Of a stretch of 64,000 bases of DNA, positions 1 through 8,546 are shown piece after piece. How positions within the stretch are numbered: position 1 is the first letter of the stretch; the number at the start of each line of letters is the position of its first letter. Source of the stretch: Vibrio sp. STUT-A11. GTDB lineage: Bacteria; Pseudomonadota; Gammaproteobacteria; Enterobacterales; Vibrionaceae. The notes under the pieces were generated by a model that ran no database searches, was not told where the DNA came from, and saw nothing but the letters and a program-made list of their open reading frames with translations. The position numbers were made by a program, and so were the translations under genes. Location of the stretch: positions 1,612,001-1,676,000 of the forward strand of contig NZ_AP026763.1 of NCBI RefSeq assembly GCF_026000435.1, in the 5' to 3' direction.

Positions 1-545
1 ACTGGAAGATGCTCTGAGGCTCTCAGAGCAAACGGAGTGCTGAAGTACTGATACAGGCTTTTCTTGCCTCTGAAAAGCCTGTGCCCCATTTCAATTCAGA
101 CCTTTCACTCACGATGTTCCTGAGTATCGAAGTTTGCCCTAATTTACCTAATGACTTATTCCCAGTTTAGATATATCTGAGTGCTATAGGTTTGGGCATA
201 TGACTACTGGCTAAACTATTCGGTAGGGAAACAGAGCTTATCTTTCTATTCGATAATTCTAGATAAGTTCGTTACATTATTTTTTCATTCGGTATAAGTG
301 TATGAGAGTAATAAAGTATTGAACCGGAGAAAAAATTACCATACAGATAATGTGATAAAATTTTATACCAAAGAAAAATCAATGGATTAATATTTTTTTC
401 TAAAGTTTTTATGCCAAAAGTATACGTTTATTATGATACTTAATTTTTTAAAATTGAATGTTCGGCAAATAATATCAATAAGTTATGTGATGTTAACGTG
501 TAATTCTTTTAAGCTATCCGACAATAAGGATTTACTCGAGTATTT
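1..545. other. AT-rich gene-poor stretch with two hairpins
   Basis: No convincing gene was seen. Two strong inverted repeats lie at the left edge: a 9-bp stem with a 3-nt loop at 10-30, and an 11-bp stem at about 52-82 (arms ACAGGCTTTTC and GAAAAGCCTGT). Neither has a clear T tract in either orientation, so I do not call them terminators. The rest is very AT-rich and lacks long open frames. Confidence 0.5.
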
Positions 546-689
546 ATGAAGTTTTGTGACGAAACGTTGGTTCCTCCAATACTGGCATTTTCTCATGGGG
601 ATGTAGAACCCCCTCATACTCATCAGTGCGCTCAATTTTTACATTCTTTAAACGGTGTTATTCGAGTGGATACACAACCAGAGTCGTAG
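546..689 (+). pseudogene. AraC-family regulator N-terminal fragment (47 codons)
   Basis: A 47-codon frame starts with ATG at 546 and stops at 687-689. Its product reads like the start of the cupin sensor half of an AraC-type regulator: it has a PHTH histidine motif (around residues 22-26) and a Leu-Asn-Gly-Val-Ile-Arg-Val segment, as in proteins with the HSH...GQLLY pattern. The DNA-binding half is absent; the frame ends and unrelated AT-rich sequence follows. It is most likely a relic broken by recombination. A free-standing small cupin peptide is possible but less likely. The assignment rests on motif resemblance only. Confidence 0.45.
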
Positions 690-841
690 GTTGTGAAAAC
701 GAATCAAGTGATCTGAGCAACAACTCTCCACTTTTTCGCTCAAGAAGTAAGAAAGAATTGTTAATTAAAGTGATAATGATTGTTGTTTGCATATTTTGGA
801 TGATCGAGTACTTTATGAGTTCTATGTCATATGTGTACTAA
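626..841 (+). CDS. Small hypothetical protein with C-terminal membrane segment
   Basis: A 71-codon frame overlapping the AraC-like relic. The C-terminal part (residues about 45-65, rich in Ile, Val, Met, Phe) is a likely single membrane span; the N-terminal part is basic and polar. No family was recognised. No strong ribosome binding site precedes 626, and the true product may be shorter, starting at an internal Met just before the hydrophobic segment. It ends 12 bp before the secreted-protein gene at 854, so the two could be co-transcribed. It could also be a spurious frame in decayed DNA. Confidence 0.3.
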   Translation: MRSIFTFFKRCYSSGYTTRVVGCENESSDLSNNSPLFRSRSKKELLIKVIMIVVCIFWMIEYFMSSMSYVY

Positions 842-853
842 TAAAGGAAAACC

Positions 854-1468
854 ATGATTAAGGACTTGTTCATTGTTTTTTTCTTGGTGGTATTTGCAAA
901 TCAAGCAAAAGCTTCTATGGAGATTTTTGATGACTGTAATCATTTGGATGCAGGTGTTCACTACCAGTTAACACAGGAGAAGGGGTACTGTTTAGATACA
1001 AACTCTAATCAAAAGATAATCACTTTTGTAAACTTGTCATCAAAGCCTATCGAATCTGCAGATAGGCAGCTGAATGTCAGTTACCTTCTCCCGAATGAGT
1101 ATGTCTATACGACCAGCAGGCTTGCTGTTTATCAATCAGAAAACATTGTGTTTTCGTTAGAACAGGAGGGTATTCTCATTGCACGAGACCGCGGGACAGA
1201 TAATGATATTGTGCCTATGGCTCTTCCAGTAATACCTGTCATCTTTATTAGAGCTGCTGCTGCAGGAGCGACATTGGGGATAATGGATGCAGTAGCGACC
1301 GCACCCAACAACGATCCCACATTTCGTGATGTTGCTATTGGCGCTTTCTCAGGAGCATTAGGTGGTATAGCTGCACCGATTATGGGAGGGGGTTTTTTTG
1401 GTATTGTGTCAGCTGGTTCAATAGGTCTTTCTGCAAAGGGTGGATGTACATCATGCCACGATAAGTGA
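854..1468 (+). CDS. Secreted protein with glycine-rich hydrophobic C-terminus
   Basis: 204 residues, not recognised as a known family. A clear Sec signal peptide occupies residues 1-21 (hydrophobic core, Ala-X-Ala cleavage near residue 20). The middle is polar. From about residue 123 the protein becomes a chain of hydrophobic, Gly/Ala-rich segments (motifs such as AAAAGATLG, AFSGALGG and MGGGFFG), ending in a short tail with a CTSC pair and a final histidine. Glycine-zipper stretches like this occur in pore-forming peptides and membrane-inserting toxins, but also in plain envelope proteins. The start is supported by AAAGGAAA just upstream. The next small membrane-protein gene begins 22 bp after the stop. 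Function unknown. Confidence 0.55.
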   Translation: MIKDLFIVFFLVVFANQAKASMEIFDDCNHLDAGVHYQLTQEKGYCLDTNSNQKIITFVNLSSKPIESADRQLNVSYLLPNEYVYTTSRLAVYQSENIVFSLEQEGILIARDRGTDNDIVPMALPVIPVIFIRAAAAGATLGIMDAVATAPNNDPTFRDVAIGAFSGALGGIAAPIMGGGFFGIVSAGSIGLSAKGGCTSCHDK

Positions 1469-1490
1469 CGTAAGAGATAAAAGGCAAAAA

Positions 1491-1742
1491 ATGAATATTA
1501 CAGTTATAATCCAAAAGATTTATGAGAAGCGTAGAGCCGAATGGGAAGCTCGAATGCTGCTGCCTTTTAGTAAAAGAGTAGTACGTTATAGTTTACCGTT
1601 TACTGTGGTTTTCTGCTTAGGAAGTAACGTTCTATTTTATGAAGGTAGTTGGGATATATCTAGGGTTATTAATCTGACGTTATTAATCATAATAGGTTCG
1701 ATAGTTGTTGAATTGATAATGAGCAAAAAAAGTAAATACTAA
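1491..1742 (+). CDS. Small two-span membrane protein
   Basis: 83 residues from ATG 1491, preceded by AAAAGG; the frame is open further upstream to a GTG at 1440 that overlaps the preceding gene. The first 30 residues are basic and amphipathic, followed by two predicted membrane spans (about residues 33-49 and 59-77) and a Lys-rich tail. No family was recognised. Its size, topology and place directly behind a secreted glycine-rich protein resemble an immunity or anchoring partner, but this is inferred from context only. Confidence 0.45.
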   Translation: MNITVIIQKIYEKRRAEWEARMLLPFSKRVVRYSLPFTVVFCLGSNVLFYEGSWDISRVINLTLLIIIGSIVVELIMSKKSKY

Positions 1743-1907
1743 CCCTACGATTTCAGGAAAAGTGTAGAGTGTTCTGCACTTGTAGTAGTTTAGCAAAACT
1801 GACCACTACTTTGTAGTTATTTGGCGTGTTTGACATACAATATGTTATTTGAAAATTTGGCTGATTCCGTCCCATCGCAACTCGGAAATGTCCAATTTCG
1901 AGCTAGC

Positions 1908-1941
1908 TGAGGTGGGTCAATTCTTGAGGTGGGTCAATTCT
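1908..1941. repeat. 17-bp tandem direct repeat
   Basis: The unit TGAGGTGGGTCAATTCT occurs twice head to tail (1908-1924 and 1925-1941). It sits about 45 bp before the transposase remnant and may be a duplicated insertion-sequence end or a scar of insertion and excision. Confidence 0.7.
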
Positions 1942-1985
1942 GTGATAATGTCAAAGGCCCTAATTAGAAAAGGCCTCTGAACTTA

Positions 1986-2203
1986 TGGGATTGTCACGAT
2001 GCCATACGGATTAAGGGGAGCAGGTCAATCCCTCCAAGAGAGGGGCTGCCTTCTGGGAGAATGGCCACCCTCGGAATTTAGCGATAGTTTGCCAGAAGCT
2101 CTACGGCTCCAACAAGAAGTGGAAAAAGCGTTATGGTTATCACAAGCGTTCACACTCAGAAACCGCGATGTATCGAGTGAAGCAGTTGCTAGGTGGGGGT
2201 TAA
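1986..2203 (+). pseudogene. IS5-family transposase remnant, frameshifted
   Basis: Reading from 1986 gives Trp-Asp-Cys-His-Asp-Ala-Ile-Arg. After a one-base frame change near 2035-2045 the sequence continues as Gly-Ala-Ala-Phe-Trp-Glu-Asn-Gly-His-Pro-Arg-Asn, then a YGSNKKWKKRYGYHKRS-type stretch and TAMYRVKQLLGGG, stopping at 2201-2203. This is the characteristic C-terminal region of IS5-group DDE transposases, in which the Glu of the Y-2-R-3-E-6-K signature lies in this part. The N-terminal two thirds and the last 30 or so residues are missing, so it is a dead fragment. An open frame at 1999-2241 is the wrong-phase reading of the same DNA. Confidence 0.75.
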
Positions 2204-2273
2204 GCCCGACACGTGAGCGAGTGTCACAAACCCCGTATTGAGTTATTTGTTGGTGCTCCAAGCCTAGTTCAAA

Positions 2274-2307
2274 AAAAGCCCCTCACTTCATAAAGTGAGG
2301 GGCTTTT
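2274..2307. terminator. Rho-independent terminator, bidirectional
   Basis: A 15-bp perfect stem (AAAAGCCCCTCACTT with its complement) and a CATA loop, with A and T runs on the two sides. It lies about 50 bp after the end of the minus-strand BCCT gene and can serve both directions. Confidence 0.85.
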
Positions 2308-2357
2308 GCGAGAGAATGCCTACTATACGGCTATCCTTCTAGCCTGTAATCCAAGCT

Positions 2358-4361
2358 CTAACGAACTTGATGTAGGAAGTAAAGGTGCTTCTCGTACTGA
2401 TCGATAATATCTGCAATCAATTGGTTCTTGCTGTAACCACAGATATTGTATTGCTGTGAACCTTCTTGAAGGTAGACCTCAATGTAAAATTGCGAGTTAG
2501 TTTTTTGTTCACTGCGTTCGCCAATGAAAGATGGTGTCGTGGTTTCACGAGCCCAAGCACCGTACATAAAGTTTCTCTCATCGCCATGATCCACAAGCAA
2601 CTCACAATGGTTATCGTTGATGTTGATATTCGTATCCAACCCTTTATTTTTGAATACATTGGCAACGTCATGCATAGCTTCAACGATATCATTGCGCAAG
2701 AATTTCATCACTTCAGGTTTTTGAGGCATGGTAATCAGTCTTTCTAGCTGCTGTTCCCAGCCGATTTCTTGTATTCTTGCTAGGCTGCTTGGTGTTGCCT
2801 GATTCAAGTGTTGTACGCTGTCACGTTTTATCATTTCCAAGCGTAGAGATTTGAATAAGCCGAATCCAACCAATAGTAACACTGGTGCAAATGGTAGGGC
2901 AGATGCTAATGACGCCGCTTGCAGCGCAGATAAAACGTTTTGTCCGCCCGCGATAATAAGAGCGGCTGCAACAAGACCTTCCGACACAGACCAAAAAATA
3001 CGTTGTTTTACTGGTGCTTCGTCGCCATCCTTTGCGGTTAGTGTATCGATAACCAATGAGCCTGAGTCCGACGAAGTGACAAAGAAAGTAAAGATCAACA
3101 GCGTCGCAATAACAGATGAAATACTCGAAAGTGGTAATGCATCTAAGAAGCGGAACAGTGATGTCGGCGTATCTGCAAACACTTGGTCAACAAGCTCTGG
3201 CATACTTCCAGTCATGATTCCGTGTAAAGCTGTGTCACCGAAAACCGTGAGCCAAATAATAGTCACGCCAACAGGAACAAACAGAACACCGAGTACAAAT
3301 TCTTTAATCGTCCGGCCACGTGAAATTCGAGCAACGAACATGCCTACGAAAGGAGACCATGCAATAAACCATGCCCAGTAGAATAGCGTCCACCCACCCA
3401 AGAATGAGTTGGTTTTATCACTTCCAACGTACGCAAAGCTATTGAATGTCATATCAGCAATCGATGCGATATAGCTGCCGACGTTTTGTGCCAAAGACTG
3501 GAATATAAACAGTGTCGGCCCGACAACCGCAACAAATACCAAAAGAACAACAGCAAGATTTAGGTTCCACTCTGATAAACGACGGATACCACCATCCAAA
3601 CCTAAAACGACAGAGCACGTTGCCATCGTGGTGACAATAGCAATCAATACAAGTTGTGTGATTGTGCTAATTGGAATATCGAACAAGTAATTCAGGCCTG
3701 AGTTGATTTGTAAAACACCAAGCCCTAAAGATGTCGCGATTCCAAACATGGTGCCGAATACCGCCAAGATATCCACGGCGTAGCCAATCGGGCCGTAAAT
3801 GCGGTTACCAATTACCGGATATAACGCAGAGCTTATTCTCAGCGGTAGGCCATGACGAAAGCTAAAATACCCTAGAGCGAGTGCAACAATCGAATATACA
3901 CCCCATGCGTGAACGCCCCAATGGAAAAAGGTTTGTGTCATCGCATTGCGAGCAGCTTGGACGGTTTCAGGGTCACCGACAGGAGGATTAGCAAAGTGAA
4001 ATACAGGTTCGGCTACGCCATAAAAAATTAGCCCGATACCCATACCAGCAGAGAACAGCATCGCGAACCACGACATGTAGCTATAATCAGGCTTGCTGTG
4101 ATCTGGGCCTAGCTTAATTTTGCCGTAGCGGCTAAAAGCAAGGACGAGGGTAATGATAAGGTACAGTCCCATCGCGAGCAGGTAAAACCATCCAAATGTG
4201 TCGATGATCCATGATTGTAATGAGCCAAACCACTCGCCCGCAGTTTCAGGCATCATGATAGTAAAAAGAACAAACAGGACAATAAGGCCTGCCGATGGAT
4301 AGAATACGGGAGGATTTATTCCTGCCATTTTTGGTTTTGTTGCTTCAGTAGTATTACTCAT
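2358..4361 (-). CDS. betT: BCCT-family choline/betaine transporter (BetT type)
   Basis: A 667-residue secondary transporter of the betaine/choline/carnitine family, predicted to bring choline or another quaternary ammonium compound across the inner membrane. Twelve membrane spans fill residues about 20-500. Family signatures are visible: GMGIGLIFYGVAEP, FFHWGVHAWGVY and the TM8 aromatic segment FYWAWFIAWSPFVG followed by ARISRGRTI. A cytosolic tail of about 150 residues follows, as in E. coli BetT (677 residues), where the tail takes part in osmotic control. No bet dehydrogenase genes are adjacent, so uptake for osmoprotection or for catabolism is equally possible. A LysR gene is divergent and a candidate regulator. 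The substrate could also be DMSP or another betaine. Confidence 0.85.
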   Translation of the reverse strand: MSNTTEATKPKMAGINPPVFYPSAGLIVLFVLFTIMMPETAGEWFGSLQSWIIDTFGWFYLLAMGLYLIITLVLAFSRYGKIKLGPDHSKPDYSYMSWFAMLFSAGMGIGLIFYGVAEPVFHFANPPVGDPETVQAARNAMTQTFFHWGVHAWGVYSIVALALGYFSFRHGLPLRISSALYPVIGNRIYGPIGYAVDILAVFGTMFGIATSLGLGVLQINSGLNYLFDIPISTITQLVLIAIVTTMATCSVVLGLDGGIRRLSEWNLNLAVVLLVFVAVVGPTLFIFQSLAQNVGSYIASIADMTFNSFAYVGSDKTNSFLGGWTLFYWAWFIAWSPFVGMFVARISRGRTIKEFVLGVLFVPVGVTIIWLTVFGDTALHGIMTGSMPELVDQVFADTPTSLFRFLDALPLSSISSVIATLLIFTFFVTSSDSGSLVIDTLTAKDGDEAPVKQRIFWSVSEGLVAAALIIAGGQNVLSALQAASLASALPFAPVLLLVGFGLFKSLRLEMIKRDSVQHLNQATPSSLARIQEIGWEQQLERLITMPQKPEVMKFLRNDIVEAMHDVANVFKNKGLDTNININDNHCELLVDHGDERNFMYGAWARETTTPSFIGERSEQKTNSQFYIEVYLQEGSQQYNICGYSKNQLIADIIDQYEKHLYFLHQVR

Positions 4362-4637
4362 AATCAGAAGATTTCGTGAACCTCTTAGTTAATTAATGTA
4401 AACCTTTCCCATAAGCCACTCATGAGCGACGGCTTTTGTTTTTATATCGTTGTTATTGGTGTCTGCTTTTGACTGCGGAGAGGGTACAAGCTTGAATAGC
4501 CTTTAATAATTTGAGTTATCAACCAAACCGACAGCGATAGACTTATGTTCAGGAAGGTGCCTGATATAGCGGGTGGTATTGTGAGAGAAGAGGATATATT
4601 ATGAAAACGATAAATTTTGATATGAGTATTATGAATC

Positions 4638-5525
4638 GTGATAGTAGATGCTGATAAGGCCCGGCCACTTGACCTAGTGTTGTTAAAAACTTTTGTACAG
4701 GTCATTGATAGTCAGGGATTTTCCCTAGCTGCTGAAGAGTTACATTTAGCGCAGTCTACGGTAAGTGCGCATATTAAACGACTTGAGACTATCATTGGCG
4801 AGGCGATTCTGGACAAAAAGAAACGTATCCCGACACCCACACCTTTAGGTATTAAGCTGTTGGCTCACTCCCGTCGGCTGTTGAATCAAAACTTATTAGC
4901 TTGGCAGGATATTTTTGAACGAAAGCTCGAAGGTGTCGTACGCTTGGGTATACCCGATGATTACTTGGTTTACATGCCCAAGGTGCTATCTGAGTTTGAA
5001 CATCGTTTCCCTGATGTAGAGCTGCAGGTGTATTGTGGTCTCAGCGTTGAACTGCTGGATAAAATGCACGCCAAAATGTTGGATTTAGCCATAACAACAA
5101 GGCAACCGAACAGCCCCGGTGGAGAAGTCTTAAGTCGAGAGAAAACCGTCTGGGCTGGCGCTCAAGGTTTTCAAATACCGAAAAAAAAGCCTATCCCATT
5201 GGCAGTTTCTAAAGATGGAATGTGTACCTTTCGTCAGCGCGGGATTGAAGCGTTGAATAGCGCGGGTATCCCTTGGAGAATAGCCTACACAAGTGCAAGC
5301 TTATCTGGGCTAACCTCTGCGGTTGAGGCTGGGCTAGCGGTGACGATAGTTACACCTTCAATGCTCACCTCTGGCCTTCAAATATTGACCTCGAGCGACG
5401 GAATGCCCGAGTTGCCTGCCACAGAAATTGCTCTTCATATGCAACCTAGCACTTTCTTGAATGATGCCTCAGTAAAATTAGCTCAGACCATTAGGGAGCA
5501 CATCAGCAGTACTAGCAAAGCTTAG
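4638..5525 (+). CDS. LysR-family transcriptional regulator
   Basis: 295 residues, starting with GTG at 4638. An N-terminal winged HTH spans residues about 10-70 (LLKTFVQVIDSQGFSLAAEE, then AQSTVSAHIKRLE), followed by a LysR substrate-binding domain. It is transcribed away from the BetT-type transporter gene across a 276-bp spacer, the usual arrangement for a LysR protein controlling its divergent neighbour. The effector is not predictable. The next LysR gene, 266 bp downstream, belongs to a different subgroup. Confidence 0.85.
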   Translation: MIVDADKARPLDLVLLKTFVQVIDSQGFSLAAEELHLAQSTVSAHIKRLETIIGEAILDKKKRIPTPTPLGIKLLAHSRRLLNQNLLAWQDIFERKLEGVVRLGIPDDYLVYMPKVLSEFEHRFPDVELQVYCGLSVELLDKMHAKMLDLAITTRQPNSPGGEVLSREKTVWAGAQGFQIPKKKPIPLAVSKDGMCTFRQRGIEALNSAGIPWRIAYTSASLSGLTSAVEAGLAVTIVTPSMLTSGLQILTSSDGMPELPATEIALHMQPSTFLNDASVKLAQTIREHISSTSKA

Positions 5526-5809
5526 GGGTCGATGCTAGAAACTTATAAAAGCTTATATCTTGATAAGTGACAAATTGGCCTTGTGAGTATTCAAGTTTTA
5601 GCTGAATGTCTCACATCGAAAAAGTTGTCATGTGTTACTGATTGTTTATGTATTTAACAATATTGACATATTATCTAGAAAGTAGGTAACTTGACGCTGT
5701 TAGTCGTGTTAGCGAATAATCAACTTGGAATAATTGTATGTGGTCAATAAAAAGACATATTTTAAAACAATTATTATGACAAAATTTTCAAGTGCTTATG
5801 GGCGTGTTC

Positions 5810-6736
5810 ATGAAAATTAAACCATTGCCGCCACTTAATAGCTTGGTTGCGTTTGAAGCTGCGGCACGAAACTTGAGCTTCACTTTAGCTTCAGATGAAC
5901 TTAACGTGACTCGAGGAGCAATAAGTCGTCAAATTCGTCAACTGGAAGAATACTTGGGGAAAGGGCTTTTCACGCGCGCGAACCGCTCTATCCACCTTAC
6001 ATCAACGGGCATCCAGTACTATCAAACAATCAGTGGCGCGCTGCTCGATATTGCTCAGGTCACTGGCGAAGTTAAAAAATGGCAAGGCGATCAGAAGATC
6101 ACTGTAGTAACCACTAACGCTATGGCATCGCTTTGGCTTCTTCCTAAAGTAGCTGAGTTTCAAAAACATTATGACGACATTGACTTACGTATTCTGGCTT
6201 CTGATAATATTCTCGATTTACGTCGTCTTGACTCTGATTTCGCGCTTTATTATTGCCGAACACCGCCACCAAATATGAAAGCGACGTATTTGTTCCCTGA
6301 AGAGGTGTTTCCTGTCTGCAGCCCAGCCTATTTCGAGCGGATTGGTTCTCCAACAAGGTACGAAGAAGTGTTTAATAAAACGTTACTTTACCATGATGAA
6401 TTGCAGAGTGATTGGTTAAGTTGGGAAGGCTGGTTTCCTGCGGTTGGTCTGGATGAAGTAAAACCTAAAAACCGAATTAATATTAACAATTATCCCATGT
6501 TGATACAGGCAGCGATCAATGGTCAGGGAATCGCTTTGGCATGGGGGTCTCTGGTAGATGACTACTTGAAATCTGGAGCTCTTGTAAGGCCTGTGGACCT
6601 TGTGTTGAAGACTCCATCTATGTTTTTAATGCTGGAGCCTGAAAGTAAAGGGTTAGTACCAAGCTCTGTTAAGCTATTTCGAGATTGGTTACTCAAGCAG
6701 TTGCCTGAAGAAGTTGGGGATAAAGGCTTAGTCTAG
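5810..6736 (+). CDS. LysR-family regulator, GcvA-like
   Basis: 308 residues from ATG 5810 (MKIKPLPPLNSL); six extra in-frame codons upstream, starting with GTG 5792, are less likely. The N-terminus has the GcvA-subgroup pattern PLNSLVAFEAAARNLSFTLA and VTRGAISRQIRQLE, followed by a two-lobed effector domain ending near residue 300. A strong terminator follows directly. The next gene on the same strand is the DddP-type enzyme, so this LysR protein is a plausible regulator of DMSP use. That is inference from position; the gene is not divergent from its presumed target. Confidence 0.85.
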   Translation: MKIKPLPPLNSLVAFEAAARNLSFTLASDELNVTRGAISRQIRQLEEYLGKGLFTRANRSIHLTSTGIQYYQTISGALLDIAQVTGEVKKWQGDQKITVVTTNAMASLWLLPKVAEFQKHYDDIDLRILASDNILDLRRLDSDFALYYCRTPPPNMKATYLFPEEVFPVCSPAYFERIGSPTRYEEVFNKTLLYHDELQSDWLSWEGWFPAVGLDEVKPKNRININNYPMLIQAAINGQGIALAWGSLVDDYLKSGALVRPVDLVLKTPSMFLMLEPESKGLVPSSVKLFRDWLLKQLPEEVGDKGLV

Positions 6737-6763
6737 AGAGCGTTTAAGCGAATTATCCATATG

Positions 6764-6791
6764 GCCGAAGTGTGATCACTTCGGCTTTTTT
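6764..6791 (+). terminator. Rho-independent terminator after LysR gene
   Basis: A 9-bp stem GCCGAAGTG / CACTTCGGC with a TGAT loop, followed by six T residues; it lies 28 bp after the LysR stop codon. Confidence 0.9.
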
Positions 6792-7125
6792 ATTATCTTG
6801 TAACTAGTTTTCAGTGCAGTAGTCACGACCGTCGGTACTACGCATTGCCCAGCAGAGCCATACTGTACTTAGATTCAACTGATTGGATAACAACAGGTTA
6901 CTATTTGACCTTATAAAAAGTCATTTTATCGACCCACAAGGTAGTGTTACCACAGTAGGGTTAAGAAAGTGTTTCTTTGGTGTTTAAATTGTGTGGATCT
7001 TTCAAAGGCCTTCTTTTTGTATCAGGTTAACTTGTTTAATTTGATTTTGAAGGTGTTTGGATCTGTGCCGTTTATAACACTGCTCTTTAGTTAGTGGATT
7101 TAATTGTGAGTAAAGGAATTAAATA
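6792..7125. other. Upstream region of the dddP-type gene
   Basis: About 330 bp without a gene. A good ribosome binding site (AAAGGA) lies just before ATG 7126. The stretch is AT-rich; no convincing sigma-70 -35/-10 pair with standard spacing was found, and no perfect palindrome for a LysR protein was identified. Confidence 0.4.
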
Positions 7126-8469
7126 ATGGCACTTAGTTACCCATCATTGAAAAACATAAATAGAAAAATTGGACCAGCTTTTGATAAGGATAATCAGTAT
7201 AAGCCTGATGGTTCAATGAACGACAACGATAGGGTGGAGATCGGACCCACAGACTTGGCGTTCGATGAGTGGGCGAAACTAGGATTAACTCCCCCAAACT
7301 TGCAGAGAATGCGTGAATATCGATTGAGAAGAATAGTAGAGCAACTACAGGAGAGAGAGCTTGCAGGTGTATTGCTATTTGACCCTCTTAATATTCGTTA
7401 TGCAACCGACTCAACTAACATGCAACTTTGGACAACCCACAATTTTGCAAGAGCATGTTTTGTTTCTGCTGATGGTTATATAGTGCTTTGGGACTTCCAC
7501 AATTGTGAGCATCTCTCTGCGCATTTGCCTCTGGTGAAAGAAGTTCGCAGTGGCGCTTCATTTTTTTATTTTGAAAGTGGTGAAAAAACCCATCATCATG
7601 CAACCCGCTTTGTCACGGAGCTCAGAGGTATTGTTAAGCAGCACGCCGGTAACAATCGACGCTTGGCGGTAGACAAAGTTGAAGTTGCCGGTTTACGTGA
7701 GCTCGACGCTGCAGGTTTTACACTTGTGGATGGACAAGAAGTCATGGAGTTGGCCAGGTCGATAAAAAGCAACGATGAAATTAACGCAATGCGCTGTTCG
7801 ATTGCTGCAACAGAACAGGCAATGCACCAAATGCAAATCATAGCTCAACCGGGTATGTGTGAAGCGGATATTTGGTCTGTGCTACATGCGGAAAATATTA
7901 AACGCGGAGGAGAATGGATTGAGTGCCGAATTCTCTCCTCTGGGCCTCGCACAAATCCTTGGTTTCAGGAGTGTGGTCCAAGAAAGCTTCAAGTAGGAGA
8001 GCTATTAGCGTTTGATACTGACTTGATAGGTCCATATGGTTTCTGTGCAGATATATCGCGAACTTGGTTAGTTGGGGATGGAGAGGCGACCGAGGAACAA
8101 AAGTATTTGTATCGAACTGCTTATGAGCACATTCAGCACAACATATCCGTACTCAAGTCTGGTATGAGTTTTACTGAAGTCACACAAAACGGTCTGTTAT
8201 TACCAGCAGAGTTCCGTGCTCAGCGATACGGAGTCATGATGCATGGTGTTGGACTTTGCGATGAATATCCATCAATTCGTTATCCGGAAGATGTTGAGCA
8301 GTGGGGTTATTCTGGACAAATAGAGGCAGGGATGACATTGTGTGTTGAGGCGTATGTTGGTGCGGTTGGCGGCAAAGAAGGCGTAAAACTAGAAGAACAA
8401 GTACTGATTACTGAACAAGGTGCGGAAGTACTATCGACTTATCCGTTTGAGGCTAAATTACTCAGTTAG
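7126..8469 (+). CDS. dddP: DddP-type DMSP lyase (M24 metallopeptidase fold)
   Basis: 447 residues, the usual length for DddP, which cleaves dimethylsulfoniopropionate (DMSP) to dimethyl sulfide and acrylate using a creatinase/prolidase fold. Compared with my memory of Roseobacter DddP, the N-terminal blocks NDNDRVEIGP, LQRMREYR and FDPLNIRYATDSTNMQLW match closely. The six metal-ligand positions are present as Asp297, Asp299, Asp309, His373, Glu408 and Glu423, each two residues beyond the Ruegeria lacuscaerulea numbering I recall (295, 297, 307, 371, 406, 421). The reported catalytic Asp377 corresponds to Asp379 in HGVGLCDE. A BCCT transporter converges on it across a shared terminator, which fits DMSP uptake. 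An Xaa-Pro dipeptidase or another M24 enzyme is the main alternative. Confidence 0.85.
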   Translation: MALSYPSLKNINRKIGPAFDKDNQYKPDGSMNDNDRVEIGPTDLAFDEWAKLGLTPPNLQRMREYRLRRIVEQLQERELAGVLLFDPLNIRYATDSTNMQLWTTHNFARACFVSADGYIVLWDFHNCEHLSAHLPLVKEVRSGASFFYFESGEKTHHHATRFVTELRGIVKQHAGNNRRLAVDKVEVAGLRELDAAGFTLVDGQEVMELARSIKSNDEINAMRCSIAATEQAMHQMQIIAQPGMCEADIWSVLHAENIKRGGEWIECRILSSGPRTNPWFQECGPRKLQVGELLAFDTDLIGPYGFCADISRTWLVGDGEATEEQKYLYRTAYEHIQHNISVLKSGMSFTEVTQNGLLLPAEFRAQRYGVMMHGVGLCDEYPSIRYPEDVEQWGYSGQIEAGMTLCVEAYVGAVGGKEGVKLEEQVLITEQGAEVLSTYPFEAKLLS

Positions 8470-8485
8470 TATGAGACGGATTATC

Positions 8486-8517
8486 AAAAAAGCTGGAATC
8501 CAAGATTCCAGCTTTTT
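8486..8517. terminator. Bidirectional terminator between dddP and BCCT gene
   Basis: AAAAAGCTGGAATC, a CAA loop, then GATTCCAGCTTTTT, placed between two convergent genes so that it can stop transcription from both sides. Confidence 0.9.
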
Positions 8518-8546
8518 ATGTTTTGAGTTTAAAGCAGCTTTCTGGT

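Noticed and set aside
1..625. Possible integron cassette (attC) array at the left edge
   Set aside because: The hairpins at 10-30 and 52-82 lack the paired R/L boxes and spacing of vibrio attC sites, and no integrase is seen.
1999..2241. 80-codon open frame on the plus strand
   Set aside because: It is the wrong-phase reading of the IS5 transposase remnant; the correct phases give recognisable transposase sequence.
2851..3381. 176-codon plus-strand frame inside the BetT-type gene
   Set aside because: Antisense shadow of a well-supported transporter gene; the composition has no protein-like domains.
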